Below are positions 24,649 through 33,061 of a DNA stretch of 64,000 nucleotides, piece after piece. Every line of letters starts with the position of its first letter. Within the stretch, counting starts at the first letter, position 1. The stretch spans positions 3,782,001 to 3,846,000 of the forward strand of contig NZ_CP008953.1 of assembly GCF_000732925.1 (NCBI RefSeq), read 5' to 3'. This stretch comes from Amycolatopsis japonica (GTDB lineage: Bacteria > Actinomycetota > Actinomycetes > Mycobacteriales > Pseudonocardiaceae). A model generated the notes under the pieces. That model saw nothing but the letters and a program-made list of their open reading frames with translations. It ran no database searches and was not told the DNA's origin. A program made the position numbers and the translations under genes.

Positions 24649-25785
24649 ATGACGGTACGCAAGGGTGTGGTGGTCCTGACGGTGGCGGGGCTGATGGGCA
24701 CGGCGTGGACGACGGCGGCGGACGCGGCCCCGGCCAAGGGCGCGGAGCTGCGGAAGAGCCTCGACTCGTTGGTGCGTCAGGAGAAATTCCCCGCCGCGCT
24801 GGTCGCCGTGTCCGACGGCAGGCGGACGACGTCGCTGGTCGCGGGCTCGTCGCGGATCGACCGCCAGGTCCCGGTCCCGCGGGACGGCAGGGTGCGGGCG
24901 GGCAGCAACACCAAGACGTTCACGGCGGTCGCCGTCCTGCAACTGGTGGCCGAGGGCAAGGTCGAACTGGACGCGCCGATCGAGAAGTACCTGCCCGGCA
25001 TCGTGCGCGGAGAGGGCATCGACGCCACCAAGATCACCATCCGGCACCTCCTGCAGCACACGAGCGGGCTGCCGAACTACACCGAGTACCTGGGACTTCA
25101 GGATTTCGAACAGGTGCAGCACCGGTATTTCCCCACCCACGAGCTGCTCGCCGCGGCACTGAGCCACCCGGCGAAGTTCGCGCCCGGCACCAAGTGGGAG
25201 TACAGCAACACCGGGTACCTGCTGGCGGGGATGGTGATCGAGAAGGTCACCGGACGCCCGCTCCACGAGCAGATCACCGAACGCGTGATCAAGAAGGCGG
25301 GTTTGAAGAACACCTACTGGCCGCAGGTCGGTGACCAGACCATCCAGGGACGGCACCCGCAGGGCTACGCCATCGGCAACGCCGCCACCGGCAAGGTGAT
25401 CGACGCGACCGAACTGGATCCGTCCTGGGGCGGTGCCGCCGGTCAGCTGATCTCGACGCCCAGTGACCTCGGCGAATTCTTCCGCGTGCTGCTCGAAGGC
25501 AGGCTGCTGCCCGCCGCGCAGCTGGCCGAAATGCGGAAGACGGTCGACGCGCCCCTGTTCCCGGGGACGAAGTACGGGCTCGGCCTGATGAGCAACCCGC
25601 TCAGCTGCGGCGGCGTGTACTGGGGACACGGCGGGGACATCCACGGGTTCGAAACCCGCGGCGGCGCCACGGAAGACGGCCGCACCGTCGGGCTCGCGGT
25701 GACCGCGATGCCGGGGACCTTCGGCGACGGGGAGAAGGGCTCCAACGCCGTCATGGCCACTGTGGACACAGCGTTCTGCAAGTGA
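24649..25785 (+). CDS. Secreted serine hydrolase (class C beta-lactamase/DD-peptidase family)
   Basis: A 378-residue secreted enzyme with a signal peptide (VVVLTVAGLMGTAWTTAADA). The active-site motifs of the beta-lactamase-like family are present: S86-x-x-K89 in AGSNTKTF, Y185-S-N in WEYSNTGYLL and H327-G-G in YWGHGGDIHG. Length and layout match D-Ala-D-Ala carboxypeptidases of the Streptomyces R61 type; esterases share the fold, so substrate is open. ATG 24649 follows GGAGAGGGAGTGCGA. A 12-base palindrome CGAAAATTTTCG at 24531-24542 stands in the upstream spacer. A family A palindrome follows the stop directly. Confidence 0.88.
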   Translation: MTVRKGVVVLTVAGLMGTAWTTAADAAPAKGAELRKSLDSLVRQEKFPAALVAVSDGRRTTSLVAGSSRIDRQVPVPRDGRVRAGSNTKTFTAVAVLQLVAEGKVELDAPIEKYLPGIVRGEGIDATKITIRHLLQHTSGLPNYTEYLGLQDFEQVQHRYFPTHELLAAALSHPAKFAPGTKWEYSNTGYLLAGMVIEKVTGRPLHEQITERVIKKAGLKNTYWPQVGDQTIQGRHPQGYAIGNAATGKVIDATELDPSWGGAAGQLISTPSDLGEFFRVLLEGRLLPAAQLAEMRKTVDAPLFPGTKYGLGLMSNPLSCGGVYWGHGGDIHGFETRGGATEDGRTVGLAVTAMPGTFGDGEKGSNAVMATVDTAFCK

Positions 25786-25787
25786 CG

Positions 25788-25832
25788 ACGCGAAAGCCAC
25801 TTTCGCGAGGTTGCGAAAGTGGCTTTCGCAAC
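25788..25832. repeat. Family A nested palindrome (copy 3)
   Basis: CGCGAAAG-CCA-CTTTCGCG followed by GTTGCGAAAG-TGG-CTTTCGCAAC (25810-25832). It fills the 50-base gap between the convergent stops of the serine hydrolase and the PEP-mutase-like gene, a good position for a bidirectional terminator. Confidence 0.82.
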
Positions 25833-25835
25833 GCC

Positions 25836-26585
25836 TCACCCCTCGAGATTCCCGATCGCGGTGCGGAATCCCTCCAGCGCCGCGCGATAGAAGCGCGGGC
25901 CGTACGACACCCGCGCCACACCGAGGTCGCGGAGTGCGGCCAGATCCAGTTCCTCGCCGACGTTCCCGTTCACCGGGCACGCTAGTTCGGTGACCAGCGC
26001 GGCGAGATCGTCCCGGCGTCGGACCCCGATCGGGTACACGCAGTCGGCACCGGCTTCCCGGTAGAGCCTGCCGCGCCGGACGGCCTCGGCGAGTCTGTCG
26101 GGCTCCGGAATCCCGCGGTCGCCCAGGAACGTGTCGACCCGTGCGTTGACGACGATCGGGACCCCGGCGCCGGTCGCGGCCGAACGGATCTCCGCGATCC
26201 GCTCGGCGTGCTCGTCCGCGTCGGCCAGTCCGCCCGACCGGTGATCGGTGTCCTCCAGATTGCAGCCGACGGCTCCCGTCTCCAGCAACCGTTCCACGAA
26301 CTCCCGCGGCGCCAGGCCGTAACCGGCTTCCGCGTCCACGGTGACCGGGACCGTTACCACGCGGGCGATCCGCGCCGCCGCCGCGAACATCTCCTGCCAC
26401 GGCGCGCCTTCGCCGTCGGGGTACCCGAGCATCGCCGAGACGGCGGCGCTCGCCGTGGCGACCGCGGGGAAACCCGCCTCCGCGACGATTTCGGCGCTCG
26501 CCGCGTCCCAGACGTTCGGCAGCACGAGCATTTCCCCGCCGTGGAGGCCTCGCAGTGTTTCGGCCTGCGTCTTCGGATCGGTCAT
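25836..26585 (-). CDS. Isocitrate lyase/PEP mutase family protein
   Basis: A 249-residue protein of the PEP mutase/isocitrate lyase superfamily. It shows LPNVWDAASAEIVAEAGFPAV, the metal/phosphonate-site strand VTVDAEAGYG and the segment VGCNLEDTDH, then VVNARVDTFLG. The catalytic KCGH loop of isocitrate lyase is absent, so it is more likely a lyase on a small 2-oxo-acid or oxaloacetate-type substrate; most relatives have no known role. Its start overlaps the MFS stop by 4 bases, so it is the last gene of the sigma factor-MFS-lyase operon. Confidence 0.87.
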   Translation of the reverse strand: MTDPKTQAETLRGLHGGEMLVLPNVWDAASAEIVAEAGFPAVATASAAVSAMLGYPDGEGAPWQEMFAAAARIARVVTVPVTVDAEAGYGLAPREFVERLLETGAVGCNLEDTDHRSGGLADADEHAERIAEIRSAATGAGVPIVVNARVDTFLGDRGIPEPDRLAEAVRRGRLYREAGADCVYPIGVRRRDDLAALVTELACPVNGNVGEELDLAALRDLGVARVSYGPRFYRAALEGFRTAIGNLEG

Positions 26586-27967
26586 CGGCTTCCTCCTCGA
26601 TCGGTAGTGGACAGGGCGGCCGGCATGCGTAGCGCGACGAGCATGCCGACGAAGGCGAACGCGACGACAGCGGCCATCGCCGCCGTGAAGCCGCTGCCGA
26701 ACTCCTCCGGGGACAGATGGCTTCCGGCGCCGGCGAAGACGGCGACCCCCACCGCCACCCCGAAGACCCCGCCGAAGATCCGCAGCGTCATGAACGCGCC
26801 GGACGCTTGGCCGATCTCGGCGGGCCGGACCGCCCCGACGGCCGAGCGCTGTGCGGCGGGCATGGCCGACGTGATCCCGGCGCCGCTGACGATCAGCCCC
26901 GGCAGCAGGACGGCGTAGCCCGCGCCGGGTTCGGCGACCAGCACGATCCAGCTCATGCCGATCGTCTGGAGCAGCAATCCGACGGCGACGAACATCCGCG
27001 CGCTGTACCTGTCCGCCAGCTTTCCGGCGACGGGCGCGCAGATCATCAGGGTCGCGGTCCACGGCATCATCCGCAATCCCGCCTCGAACGGCCCGAGACC
27101 TTGCGCGGTCTGGAAGTACTGGGGCAGGAAGAACAACGTGCCGTACAGCGAGGCGAAGACGCAGAAGTTCGCCGCGTTGGCCGTCGAGAAGGCCCGCAGC
27201 CTGAAGAACCGCATCGGCAGCATCGGCGTCTCGCTGCGTCGCTCCCACGACACGAAGGCGATCACCAGCGCGACGCCGAGGGCCAGCGAGCCCAGGACCT
27301 CGGCGCTGTCCCAGCCCGCGAGGTTTCCGCGGACGAGGCCCCACACGATGCCCAGCGATCCCAAGGACACCAGGACGACGCCGCCGTGGTCGAGCCGGTG
27401 ACCATGGCCGGTGCTCTCGTCGACACGCCGGAGCGCCAGCAGGACCGCGGCCACGCCGACCGGCAGGTTGAGCCAGAAGATCCACTGCCACGCCAGCCCT
27501 TCGGCGATGACGCCGCCGATGAACGGGCCGCTGAACGTCGCCAGCCCGGTGAGCCCCAGGTAGAGCCCCATCGCCTTGCCCCGCCGCTCGGGCGGGAAGA
27601 TCGCGCTGATCAGGGTGAGCGACAGCGGCAGCACCATCGCGGCGCCGGCGCCCTGCACCGCCCGCGCGACGATCAGCGTGCCGATGTCCCCGGACATCGC
27701 GCAGCCCACCGAAGCGAGCGTGAAGACGGTGAGACCGGTGACGAACATCCGGCGGCGGCCGAACCGGTCGCCGAGTGCCGCCCCGGTGAGCAGCAAGACG
27801 GCGAAGCTGAGGTTGTAGGCGTTGACGATCCATTCGAGCTGCTCGATCGACGCGGACAGATCCTCGCGGACCGTGCTCAGCGCCGTCGTCACCACCTGGC
27901 TGTCCAGCGCCATCATGAACGACGCCACTGAGGCGAGCGCCAGGACCCACGCCTGTTTCGGGGTCAA
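26582..27967 (-). CDS. MFS drug exporter (DHA2/EmrB type)
   Basis: About 461 residues and 14 predicted helices. MALDSQVVTTALSTVREDL in the first helix and LGDRFGRRRMFVTGL after the second are standard for the 14-helix drug:H+ antiporters. TTG 27967 lies 6 bases after AAGGAG and is the preferred start; the open frame runs on to 28009. It is 77 bases downstream of the sigma-factor gene and is coupled by ATGA to the lyase gene. An exporter under its own ECF sigma factor suggests response to a toxic compound. Confidence 0.88.
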   Translation of the reverse strand: MTPKQAWVLALASVASFMMALDSQVVTTALSTVREDLSASIEQLEWIVNAYNLSFAVLLLTGAALGDRFGRRRMFVTGLTVFTLASVGCAMSGDIGTLIVARAVQGAGAAMVLPLSLTLISAIFPPERRGKAMGLYLGLTGLATFSGPFIGGVIAEGLAWQWIFWLNLPVGVAAVLLALRRVDESTGHGHRLDHGGVVLVSLGSLGIVWGLVRGNLAGWDSAEVLGSLALGVALVIAFVSWERRSETPMLPMRFFRLRAFSTANAANFCVFASLYGTLFFLPQYFQTAQGLGPFEAGLRMMPWTATLMICAPVAGKLADRYSARMFVAVGLLLQTIGMSWIVLVAEPGAGYAVLLPGLIVSGAGITSAMPAAQRSAVGAVRPAEIGQASGAFMTLRIFGGVFGVAVGVAVFAGAGSHLSPEEFGSGFTAAMAAVVAFAFVGMLVALRMPAALSTTDRGGSR

Positions 27968-28044
27968 GATTTCTCCTTGGTGGAAGGGTTTCCGGGCATG
28001 ACGAGGCACACGCCCCGCGGGGCGTGGTCAGGGAAGTGCGGGTG

Positions 28045-29064
28045 TCAGCCGCGCAGCGAGCGGGGCAGCCCGAAGGCCGCGAGCAGTGAGTTGTCGAGGA
28101 ACCGGGTCACCGCGGTGACCCGATCGCCCGCGAGTTCCAGCACGAGCACGCCGTGCGCGTGGCCGATGGGCGTCCTCGGGTCGCGGAGGTAGCAACCGAA
28201 AGCGGGTTGACCGTTGGCGCGGGTCGGGATCAGCGAATACCGGCGGCCATCGCAGAGCGCCACGGTCGCCAGGAAGTGCCCGACAGCCTCCGGGCCCTGG
28301 TACTCCAGAGGAAGCGGGGGCATGGTCAGCCAGGCGTCGTCGGTCAGAAGCGCCACGATGGCCTCGACGTCGCCGTTCTCGAAGGCGCGGGTGAACTCGT
28401 CGACGATCCGGCGTTCCCGCGGGGAATCGGGCAGGGGAGCGGACTCCCGTTCACCCGGCGGCATCTCCTCGGCCAGCGCCGACCGCGCCCGGTTCAGCGC
28501 GCTGGTCACGGAGTTCTCGGTGGTGTCGAGGATCCCGGCCACTTCGGCCGCGCGGAACCCGAGGACGTCGCGCAGGACCAGCACGGCCCGCTGCCGGGGA
28601 GGAAGCCGCTGGAGCGCCGCCAGGAACGCGAGCGAGATCGACTCCCTGGCCTCGTAGCGCGCCTCCGGGCCGGGCACCCGGTCGGCGATCTCGGCGAGCA
28701 GCCGATCCGGGTACGGCTCCAGCCAGCTGGGTTCGGGGCGGCGGCGCGTCGGCTCGGGCAAGGGGACCTCCGGTCGGTAGGCCGCGTGGTCGTGCGGGCG
28801 GCGGGCGCCCGCCCGCAGCGCGTTGAGACAGCGGTTGGTCGCGATCCGGTACAGCCAGGTCCGGATGGACGCGCGTTCCTCGTACGCGTCGATCCCGCGC
28901 CACGCGGCCAGCAGCGTCTCCTGCAGCAGATCCTCGGCGTCCTGCACCGAGCCAAGGATGCGGTAGCAGTGCACCTGCAGTTCACGGCGGTACGGCGCCA
29001 CGAGATCACGGAACGCCTCGCCGTCACCGGTTTTCGCCAGGGCCAGCAGTTCGTCCACCCGCAT
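28045..29064 (-). CDS. ECF sigma factor with SnoaL-like C-terminal domain (SigX5/SigG-like)
   Basis: A 339-residue RNA polymerase sigma-70 factor. Region 2 is seen in LGSVQDAEDLLQETLLAAW with YRIATNRCLNALRAG, and region 4 in LQRLPPRQRAVLVLRDVLGF followed by TTENSVTSALNRARSAL. After residue 210 comes a SnoaL-like domain (FTRAFENGDVEAIVALLTDD), which in related sigma factors adjusts activity in place of an anti-sigma factor. No anti-sigma gene is nearby. The start is ATG 29064. It heads an operon with the MFS exporter and the PEP-mutase-like protein, its likely targets. Confidence 0.9.
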   Translation of the reverse strand: MRVDELLALAKTGDGEAFRDLVAPYRRELQVHCYRILGSVQDAEDLLQETLLAAWRGIDAYEERASIRTWLYRIATNRCLNALRAGARRPHDHAAYRPEVPLPEPTRRRPEPSWLEPYPDRLLAEIADRVPGPEARYEARESISLAFLAALQRLPPRQRAVLVLRDVLGFRAAEVAGILDTTENSVTSALNRARSALAEEMPPGERESAPLPDSPRERRIVDEFTRAFENGDVEAIVALLTDDAWLTMPPLPLEYQGPEAVGHFLATVALCDGRRYSLIPTRANGQPAFGCYLRDPRTPIGHAHGVLVLELAGDRVTAVTRFLDNSLLAAFGLPRSLRG

Positions 29065-29191
29065 ACCGGGTTCCCTCCTCTTGTGGTGTCTCTCGAAGGG
29101 ATGGACACCGCCGTCGCCGGAAACTTGTCGGTCGCCGACCAGTTTCCCCCGAATTCGCGGAAAACCGGTTCGCGGTCCACAGCGGAGTGGC

Positions 29192-29197
29192 TACACT
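29192..29197 (+). promoter_or_regulatory. Possible promoter (-10) for the leader ORF/EF-G paralogue
   Basis: TACACT in the spacer divergent from the sigma-factor gene, 17 bases after a weak TTCGCG (29169-29174). Transcription from here would begin some 30 bases before the short ORF at 29234. Confidence 0.4.
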
Positions 29198-29233
29198 CGC
29201 CACGAAATCACCCCGGCGAGGAAGGACAGGACC

Positions 29234-29323
29234 GTGCGTCATCACCACGCCGTCGTCGTCCCCTCGGCTCGCTACGAGGTGATCCTGGTGTCTCCGCGCA
29301 CCCGGTGCCAGCCGCGCGGCTAG
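29234..29323 (+). CDS. Putative 29-residue leader peptide upstream of the EF-G paralogue
   Basis: A short ORF starting at GTG 29234 after GGAAGGACAGGACC and ending at TAG 29321-29323. It begins [16 protein letters not shown] and ends TRCQPRG. It stands 124 bases before the EF-G-like gene on the same strand. Its last codons and stop lie inside a hairpin (29302-29329), and a second hairpin follows (29356-29374). This layout is that of a ribosome-controlled leader, where stalling would change RNA folding. It could still be chance; no homologue can be checked here. Confidence 0.5.
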   Translation: MRHHHAVVVPSARYEVILVSPRTRCQPRG

Positions 29324-29374
29324 CACCGGCCCGTCTCACGAACGCCTGACCTCTTCCCGTTGCCGTGCAACGGG
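29302..29374 (+). promoter_or_regulatory. Two consecutive leader hairpins (possible attenuator)
   Basis: Hairpin 1: arms 29302-29315 and 29316-29329, 14 bases with one mismatch, covering the end and stop codon of the short ORF. Hairpin 2: CCCGTTG (29356-29362) with CAACGGG (29368-29374), loop CCGTG. A translating ribosome would melt the first and leave the second intact. No T-run follows the second. Confidence 0.5.
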
Positions 29375-29447
29375 GGTACCTGCCTGTCCGCGTTCGCCGA
29401 ATCGCGCCGTCGGAGTTTCCACCAGTTCAGCTCGAAAGGCCTGCGCC

Positions 29448-31487
29448 ATGCGCACCGTCCCGCTGTCCGCCGTCCGCAACCTGGGCATCCTCGCCCATGT
29501 CGACGCCGGCAAGACCACCCTCACCGAACGGATCCTGTACGTCACCGGCACCACCTACAAACGAGGTGAGGTCCACGACGGCACGACCGTCACCGACTTC
29601 GATTCCCAGGAGCGAGACCGTGGCATCACCATCTTCGCCGCCGCCGTCAGCTGTTCGTGGGACGGCCATCGCGTCAACCTGATCGACACCCCCGGCCACG
29701 TCGATTTCTCCGACGAGGTCGAGCGGTCGCTGCGGGTCCTCGACGGCGCGATCGCCGTGTTCGACGGCGTCGCCGGGGTCGAACCGCAGAGCGAATCGGT
29801 GTGGCGACAGGCCGATCGACACGGCGTGCCGCGGATCGCGTTCGTCAACAAACTCGACCGCGCGGGCGCCGACCTCGACGCGGCCGTGGCGTCCATCCGG
29901 GAACGGCTGCATCCGCGTCCGCTGGTGGTCCAGCTGCCGATCGGGGCGGAAGACGGCTTCGTCGGCATCGTCGACCTGTTGCGGATGCGGGCACTCGTCT
30001 GGGCCGACGGCGCCGAGGCCGCCGAGGAAGGACCGATTCCGGAGTCCCTTGTGGACGAAGCGAACCGGCGACGGCGCCTGCTCGACGAGGCCGTCGCGGA
30101 GGCCCATCCTGTGGCGCTGGAGGAGTTCTGCGCGTCGTCGGCGGTGTCGACGGACACGCTGGTCTCGGCGCTGCGTGAGCTCACCCGGACCGGTGACGGC
30201 GTCGTGGTCCTGTGCGGCTCGGCCTACCGCAACCGCGGGGTGGAGCCGTTGCTGGAAGCCGTGGTGGCGTACTTGCCCGCGCCGTCGGATGTTCCGCCGG
30301 TCCGAGGTGAGTACGAGGGCACGGGCCAGGAACGTCCCGCCGATCCGTCGGCACCGTTCGCGGCACTGGCGTTCAAGGTGACCTCGACCGCCACCGGGCG
30401 GTTGACGTTCCTGCGGGTGTATTCGGGCACGATCCGGACTTCGGAGGCGGTGATGGACGTGGGCAGCGGCCGTAGCGAGCGCGTCGGCCGCATCCTGCGG
30501 GTTCAGGCGGACCGGCACACCAGGGTCGACAGCGCCGTCGCGGGCGACATCGTCGCGGTGGTCGGGCTCAAGACGGTCCGTCCCGGCGCGACGCTGTGCA
30601 CGCCATCGGCGCCGATCCTGCTCGAGCCGCCCGTCGTGGCCGATCCGGTCGTCTCGGTCGCCGTCGAACCGCGGAAGGGCACCGACACGGAACGCTTGAT
30701 GTCGGCGTTGGCACGGCTGGTCGAGGAGGATCCCTCGCTGGTCGTCCGGACCGATCGTGAGACCGGTCAGACCCTGTTGTCGGGGATGGGCGAACTGCAT
30801 CTGGAGGTGGCGGTGGAGAAGATCCGGCGCGACCACGGGCTGGACGTCGGCGTCGGACGGCCTCGGGTCGCCTATCGCGAGACGGTCGCGCGCGGCGTGT
30901 CCGGTTTCGTCCACCGGCATGTCAAACAGGACGGTGGCGCCGGGCAGTTCGCCCACGTCGTCATCGACACGGAACCACTGGAGGAAGGGGAGTTCGCGTT
31001 CGAGTCCACTGTGGTCGGTGGGCGGGTGCCGCGGGAATACGTCCGTGCCGTGGAAGCGGGTTGCCGTGACGCGCTGGCGGAAGGCCCGCTCGGCGGGCAT
31101 CCGGTGACCGGTGTCCGGGTCACGCTGACGGACGGGGCGACCCACCCGAAGGACTCTTCGGAGCTGGCGTTCCGGGCGGCCGGACGGTTCGCGCTCCGGG
31201 CCGCATTGGCCGCCGGTGCGATGACGCTGCTGGAGCCGATCGCCGAAGTGACCGTCACGGTGCCCGAAAGCGCCGTCGGCGTGGTGCTCGGCGACCTCGC
31301 CGCCCGGCGTGGCCGGGTGCTGGGATCGGTGGTGCGCGCCGGAACGACCGTGGTCACCGCGACCGTGCCGCTGGCCGAGTTGTTCGGCTACGCGACACGG
31401 CTGCGGAGCCGGACCCAGGGCCGGGGCACGTTCACCGCCCGGCCGGTCGGCCATGCTCCGGCACCGGAGGGCCTGCCGGTCCGGTAG
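29448..31487 (+). CDS. Elongation factor G paralogue / ribosomal-protection-like GTPase
   Basis: A 679-residue translational GTPase. The G motifs are complete: [34 protein letters not shown] and a CGSAYRN element. The C-terminal part has the EF-G domain IV loop region [17 protein letters not shown] and domain V. It is EF-G-like rather than OtrA/TetM-like at its N-terminus, and it is not next to rpsL, rpsG or tuf, so it is a paralogue of the housekeeping factor. Such copies can give resistance to ribosome or EF-G inhibitors or act under stress. The start ATG follows GAAAGGC. The leader ORF and hairpins upstream hint at translation-sensing control. Confidence 0.85.
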   Translation: MRTVPLSAVRNLGILAHVDAGKTTLTERILYVTGTTYKRGEVHDGTTVTDFDSQERDRGITIFAAAVSCSWDGHRVNLIDTPGHVDFSDEVERSLRVLDGAIAVFDGVAGVEPQSESVWRQADRHGVPRIAFVNKLDRAGADLDAAVASIRERLHPRPLVVQLPIGAEDGFVGIVDLLRMRALVWADGAEAAEEGPIPESLVDEANRRRRLLDEAVAEAHPVALEEFCASSAVSTDTLVSALRELTRTGDGVVVLCGSAYRNRGVEPLLEAVVAYLPAPSDVPPVRGEYEGTGQERPADPSAPFAALAFKVTSTATGRLTFLRVYSGTIRTSEAVMDVGSGRSERVGRILRVQADRHTRVDSAVAGDIVAVVGLKTVRPGATLCTPSAPILLEPPVVADPVVSVAVEPRKGTDTERLMSALARLVEEDPSLVVRTDRETGQTLLSGMGELHLEVAVEKIRRDHGLDVGVGRPRVAYRETVARGVSGFVHRHVKQDGGAGQFAHVVIDTEPLEEGEFAFESTVVGGRVPREYVRAVEAGCRDALAEGPLGGHPVTGVRVTLTDGATHPKDSSELAFRAAGRFALRAALAAGAMTLLEPIAEVTVTVPESAVGVVLGDLAARRGRVLGSVVRAGTTVVTATVPLAELFGYATRLRSRTQGRGTFTARPVGHAPAPEGLPVR

Positions 31488-31511
31488 TTCGCACCATTCT
31501 GGTCTCGGGGT

Positions 31512-31554
31512 GAAGGGCGCTTTACCCGGATACGACGCGGGTAAAGCGTCCTTC
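31512..31554 (+). terminator. Hairpin terminator after the EF-G paralogue
   Basis: GAAGGGCGCTTTACCCG (31512-31528) pairs with CGGGTAAAGCGTCCTTC (31538-31554) with one mismatch around a 9-base loop, 25 bases after the stop. The stretch 31555-31770 after it holds no gene that I can support. Confidence 0.75.
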
Positions 31555-31770
31555 GCCCGGTGAGATGAGGGATCGGCCGACGCTGTGTACAGGAATCACG
31601 AGTGGCGGTTCGGGTTAGCGCGGGGCTGATGCGCGAGGTGGCGGTATCGCGTGACTGGATGGCCGGCGCGTGTGATCAGACGGACGACACGCGTGTCCAG
31701 GCGGACGGCTCGGGGGCCGACCCCATCGCGAATCGGACATACATCCATCAAGCAGGCAGTAGCCCGACGA

Positions 31771-31800
31771 TGGCCCGCCCACGACACTGTGGGCGGGCCA
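31771..31800 (-). terminator. Terminator of the PE-PPE-type gene
   Basis: TGGCCCGCCCAC (31771-31782) pairs perfectly with GTGGGCGGGCCA (31789-31800), loop GACACT. It lies 58 bases past the stop of the minus-strand gene at 31859. Confidence 0.75.
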
Positions 31801-31858
31801 ACGCCCGAATCGCTGTCACCCGGCTATCGGGCGCCGGGCGGCAGCCGTCTTCATCCGG

Positions 31859-32632
31859 TCACACCGAAGGCCACGGAGGACGGCAGTTCTGCCGCGGCAG
31901 CGCGTGCGATCCGTTGGTGTACACGCCGTCCGCGATCGTGTCCTCCATGATCGAACGGTGATCGGTGGGACGGGCCCACTGGTAGCAGAGGTGCTGGGCG
32001 AAATAGCCGCCAGGCGCCTCGATGGTGTCGAAGTGGCAGACACCGTCGGTTTCGATGCAGTAGCGGATGAACGGGATGCCGCCGAAGTCGGTGCGGCCGG
32101 GCCCGAACGACACGTAGCCGCCGAACGGCGACGGTGCCCCGGTTCCCGCCGGGAGCACCGCGCTGATCCCGCGTCCCGGAGGACCGACGGGCTGCATCGG
32201 GTCGGCGAAGATCTTCGCCCGGAACCGCGACTTGTCCACGGCCAGTTTCCCGTCGGCGATGTCGTTCAGCACCAGGTTCGCGACGAGGGCGCCCTGCGAG
32301 TAGCCGACGACGGTGAATTCCGCCCCGGGGTTCTCGTCGAAGGAGCTCTGGACGACACGGCGGGCCTCTTCGTGCCCGCGGGCGACGCTCTGGTCCATGG
32401 GCGTCTGGTCGCAGTTGGGTGCTCCGGCGGCCCCTGCCGGGTAGTGGACCACCTTCTTGATCCCGCCCCGCAACCAGGCGTCGTTGTACACGGTCGCGGC
32501 CCCGTCGCAAGTGCCGCCGACGAGGATGTAGTAGCGCGCCTGGTCGGCCTGGGCCGACGGCGCCATGACGCTGATCAAGCCGGTGGCCAGTGCGGCCGCC
32601 GCCAGGACCCCCCTGAGTTTCTTCACATTCAT
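31859..32632 (-). CDS. Secreted PE-PPE/cutinase-like alpha/beta hydrolase
   Basis: A 257-residue exported protein with a signal peptide cleaved near ISVMAPSAQA-DQ. The mature part begins RYYILVGGTCDGAATVYNDA and has the nucleophile elbow VVGYSQGALVANLV, both typical of the PE-PPE-domain serine hydrolases (cutinase-like fold). Esterase activity on lipids or polyesters is likely but the substrate is unknown. ATG 32632 follows AAAGGACGA. The 5' leader holds a small inverted repeat (CGTTCGAC at 32641-32648, GTCGAACG at 32660-32667), and TTTCAT repeats spaced 11 bases lie just upstream of it. Confidence 0.82.
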   Translation of the reverse strand: MNVKKLRGVLAAAALATGLISVMAPSAQADQARYYILVGGTCDGAATVYNDAWLRGGIKKVVHYPAGAAGAPNCDQTPMDQSVARGHEEARRVVQSSFDENPGAEFTVVGYSQGALVANLVLNDIADGKLAVDKSRFRAKIFADPMQPVGPPGRGISAVLPAGTGAPSPFGGYVSFGPGRTDFGGIPFIRYCIETDGVCHFDTIEAPGGYFAQHLCYQWARPTDHRSIMEDTIADGVYTNGSHALPRQNCRPPWPSV

Positions 32633-32640
32633 CGTCCTTT

Positions 32641-32697
32641 CGTTCGACTACGGTGCGTGGTCGAACGCTAGGGACGAGTCATGAAATTTTGATGAAA
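32641..32697 (-). promoter_or_regulatory. Upstream region of the PE-PPE-type gene: leader inverted repeat and direct repeats
   Basis: The inverted repeat CGTTCGAC...GTCGAACG (32641-32667) directly precedes the ribosome site. Two TTTCAT elements (minus strand, complement at 32681-32686 and 32692-32697) are spaced by one helical turn, a pattern seen in sites of OmpR/PhoP-type regulators. Confidence 0.4.
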
Positions 32698-32710
32698 CCC
32701 CCTTCGGACG

Positions 32711-33061
32711 TCAGCGATGGGACAGGACGTTGACCACGTACCCGCTCGGATCCCGGACGAAGAACCGCCGGACACCCCACGGTTCGTCGGTCAGTTCGTG
32801 CACGATCTCCGCGCCGGAGGCCTTAGCCGCGGCGTAGCGCGCGTCGACGTCGTCGACCTCGATCGAGGCGATCGGCACGACGGGCGCCGTCTCGTCATGG
32901 GTCATGAGGCTCAGCTGGACCTCCGGCCGCTCCGGGTCGGCCAGGGTCACGATCCAGCCGTGATCCATCACCACCTCGAAGCCGAGAACCTGTACGTAGA
33001 AGGCCTTCGCTTCCGCCAGCGTCTTGGTCTCGAGGTCGGTGACCACTCTCTTGATCGACAT
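32711..33061 (-). CDS. VOC-family (glyoxalase/bleomycin-resistance-like) protein
   Basis: A 116-residue vicinal-oxygen-chelate protein: AKAFYVQVLGFEVVMDHGW in the first beta-alpha-beta-beta-beta module and VRRFFVRDPSGYVVNVLSH in the second. Family members are small dimeric metal-dependent enzymes or drug-binding proteins; the substrate is not evident. It starts at ATG 33061, which has no clear ribosome site and lies inside the 3' end of the MFS gene, so it may depend on translation of that gene. Confidence 0.85.
   Translation of the reverse strand: MSIKRVVTDLETKTLAEAKAFYVQVLGFEVVMDHGWIVTLADPERPEVQLSLMTHDETAPVVPIASIEVDDVDARYAAAKASGAEIVHELTDEPWGVRRFFVRDPSGYVVNVLSHR

Noticed and set aside
29081..29323. 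Longer version (80 codons) of the leader ORF
   Set aside because: The upstream part has no ribosome site and crosses the likely promoter; only the last 29 codons follow a good site.
31555..31770. Short ORFs (60-119 codons) on both strands between the EF-G gene and the PE-PPE-type gene
   Set aside because: No ribosome sites, composition like non-coding spacer, and the region is bounded by two terminators.
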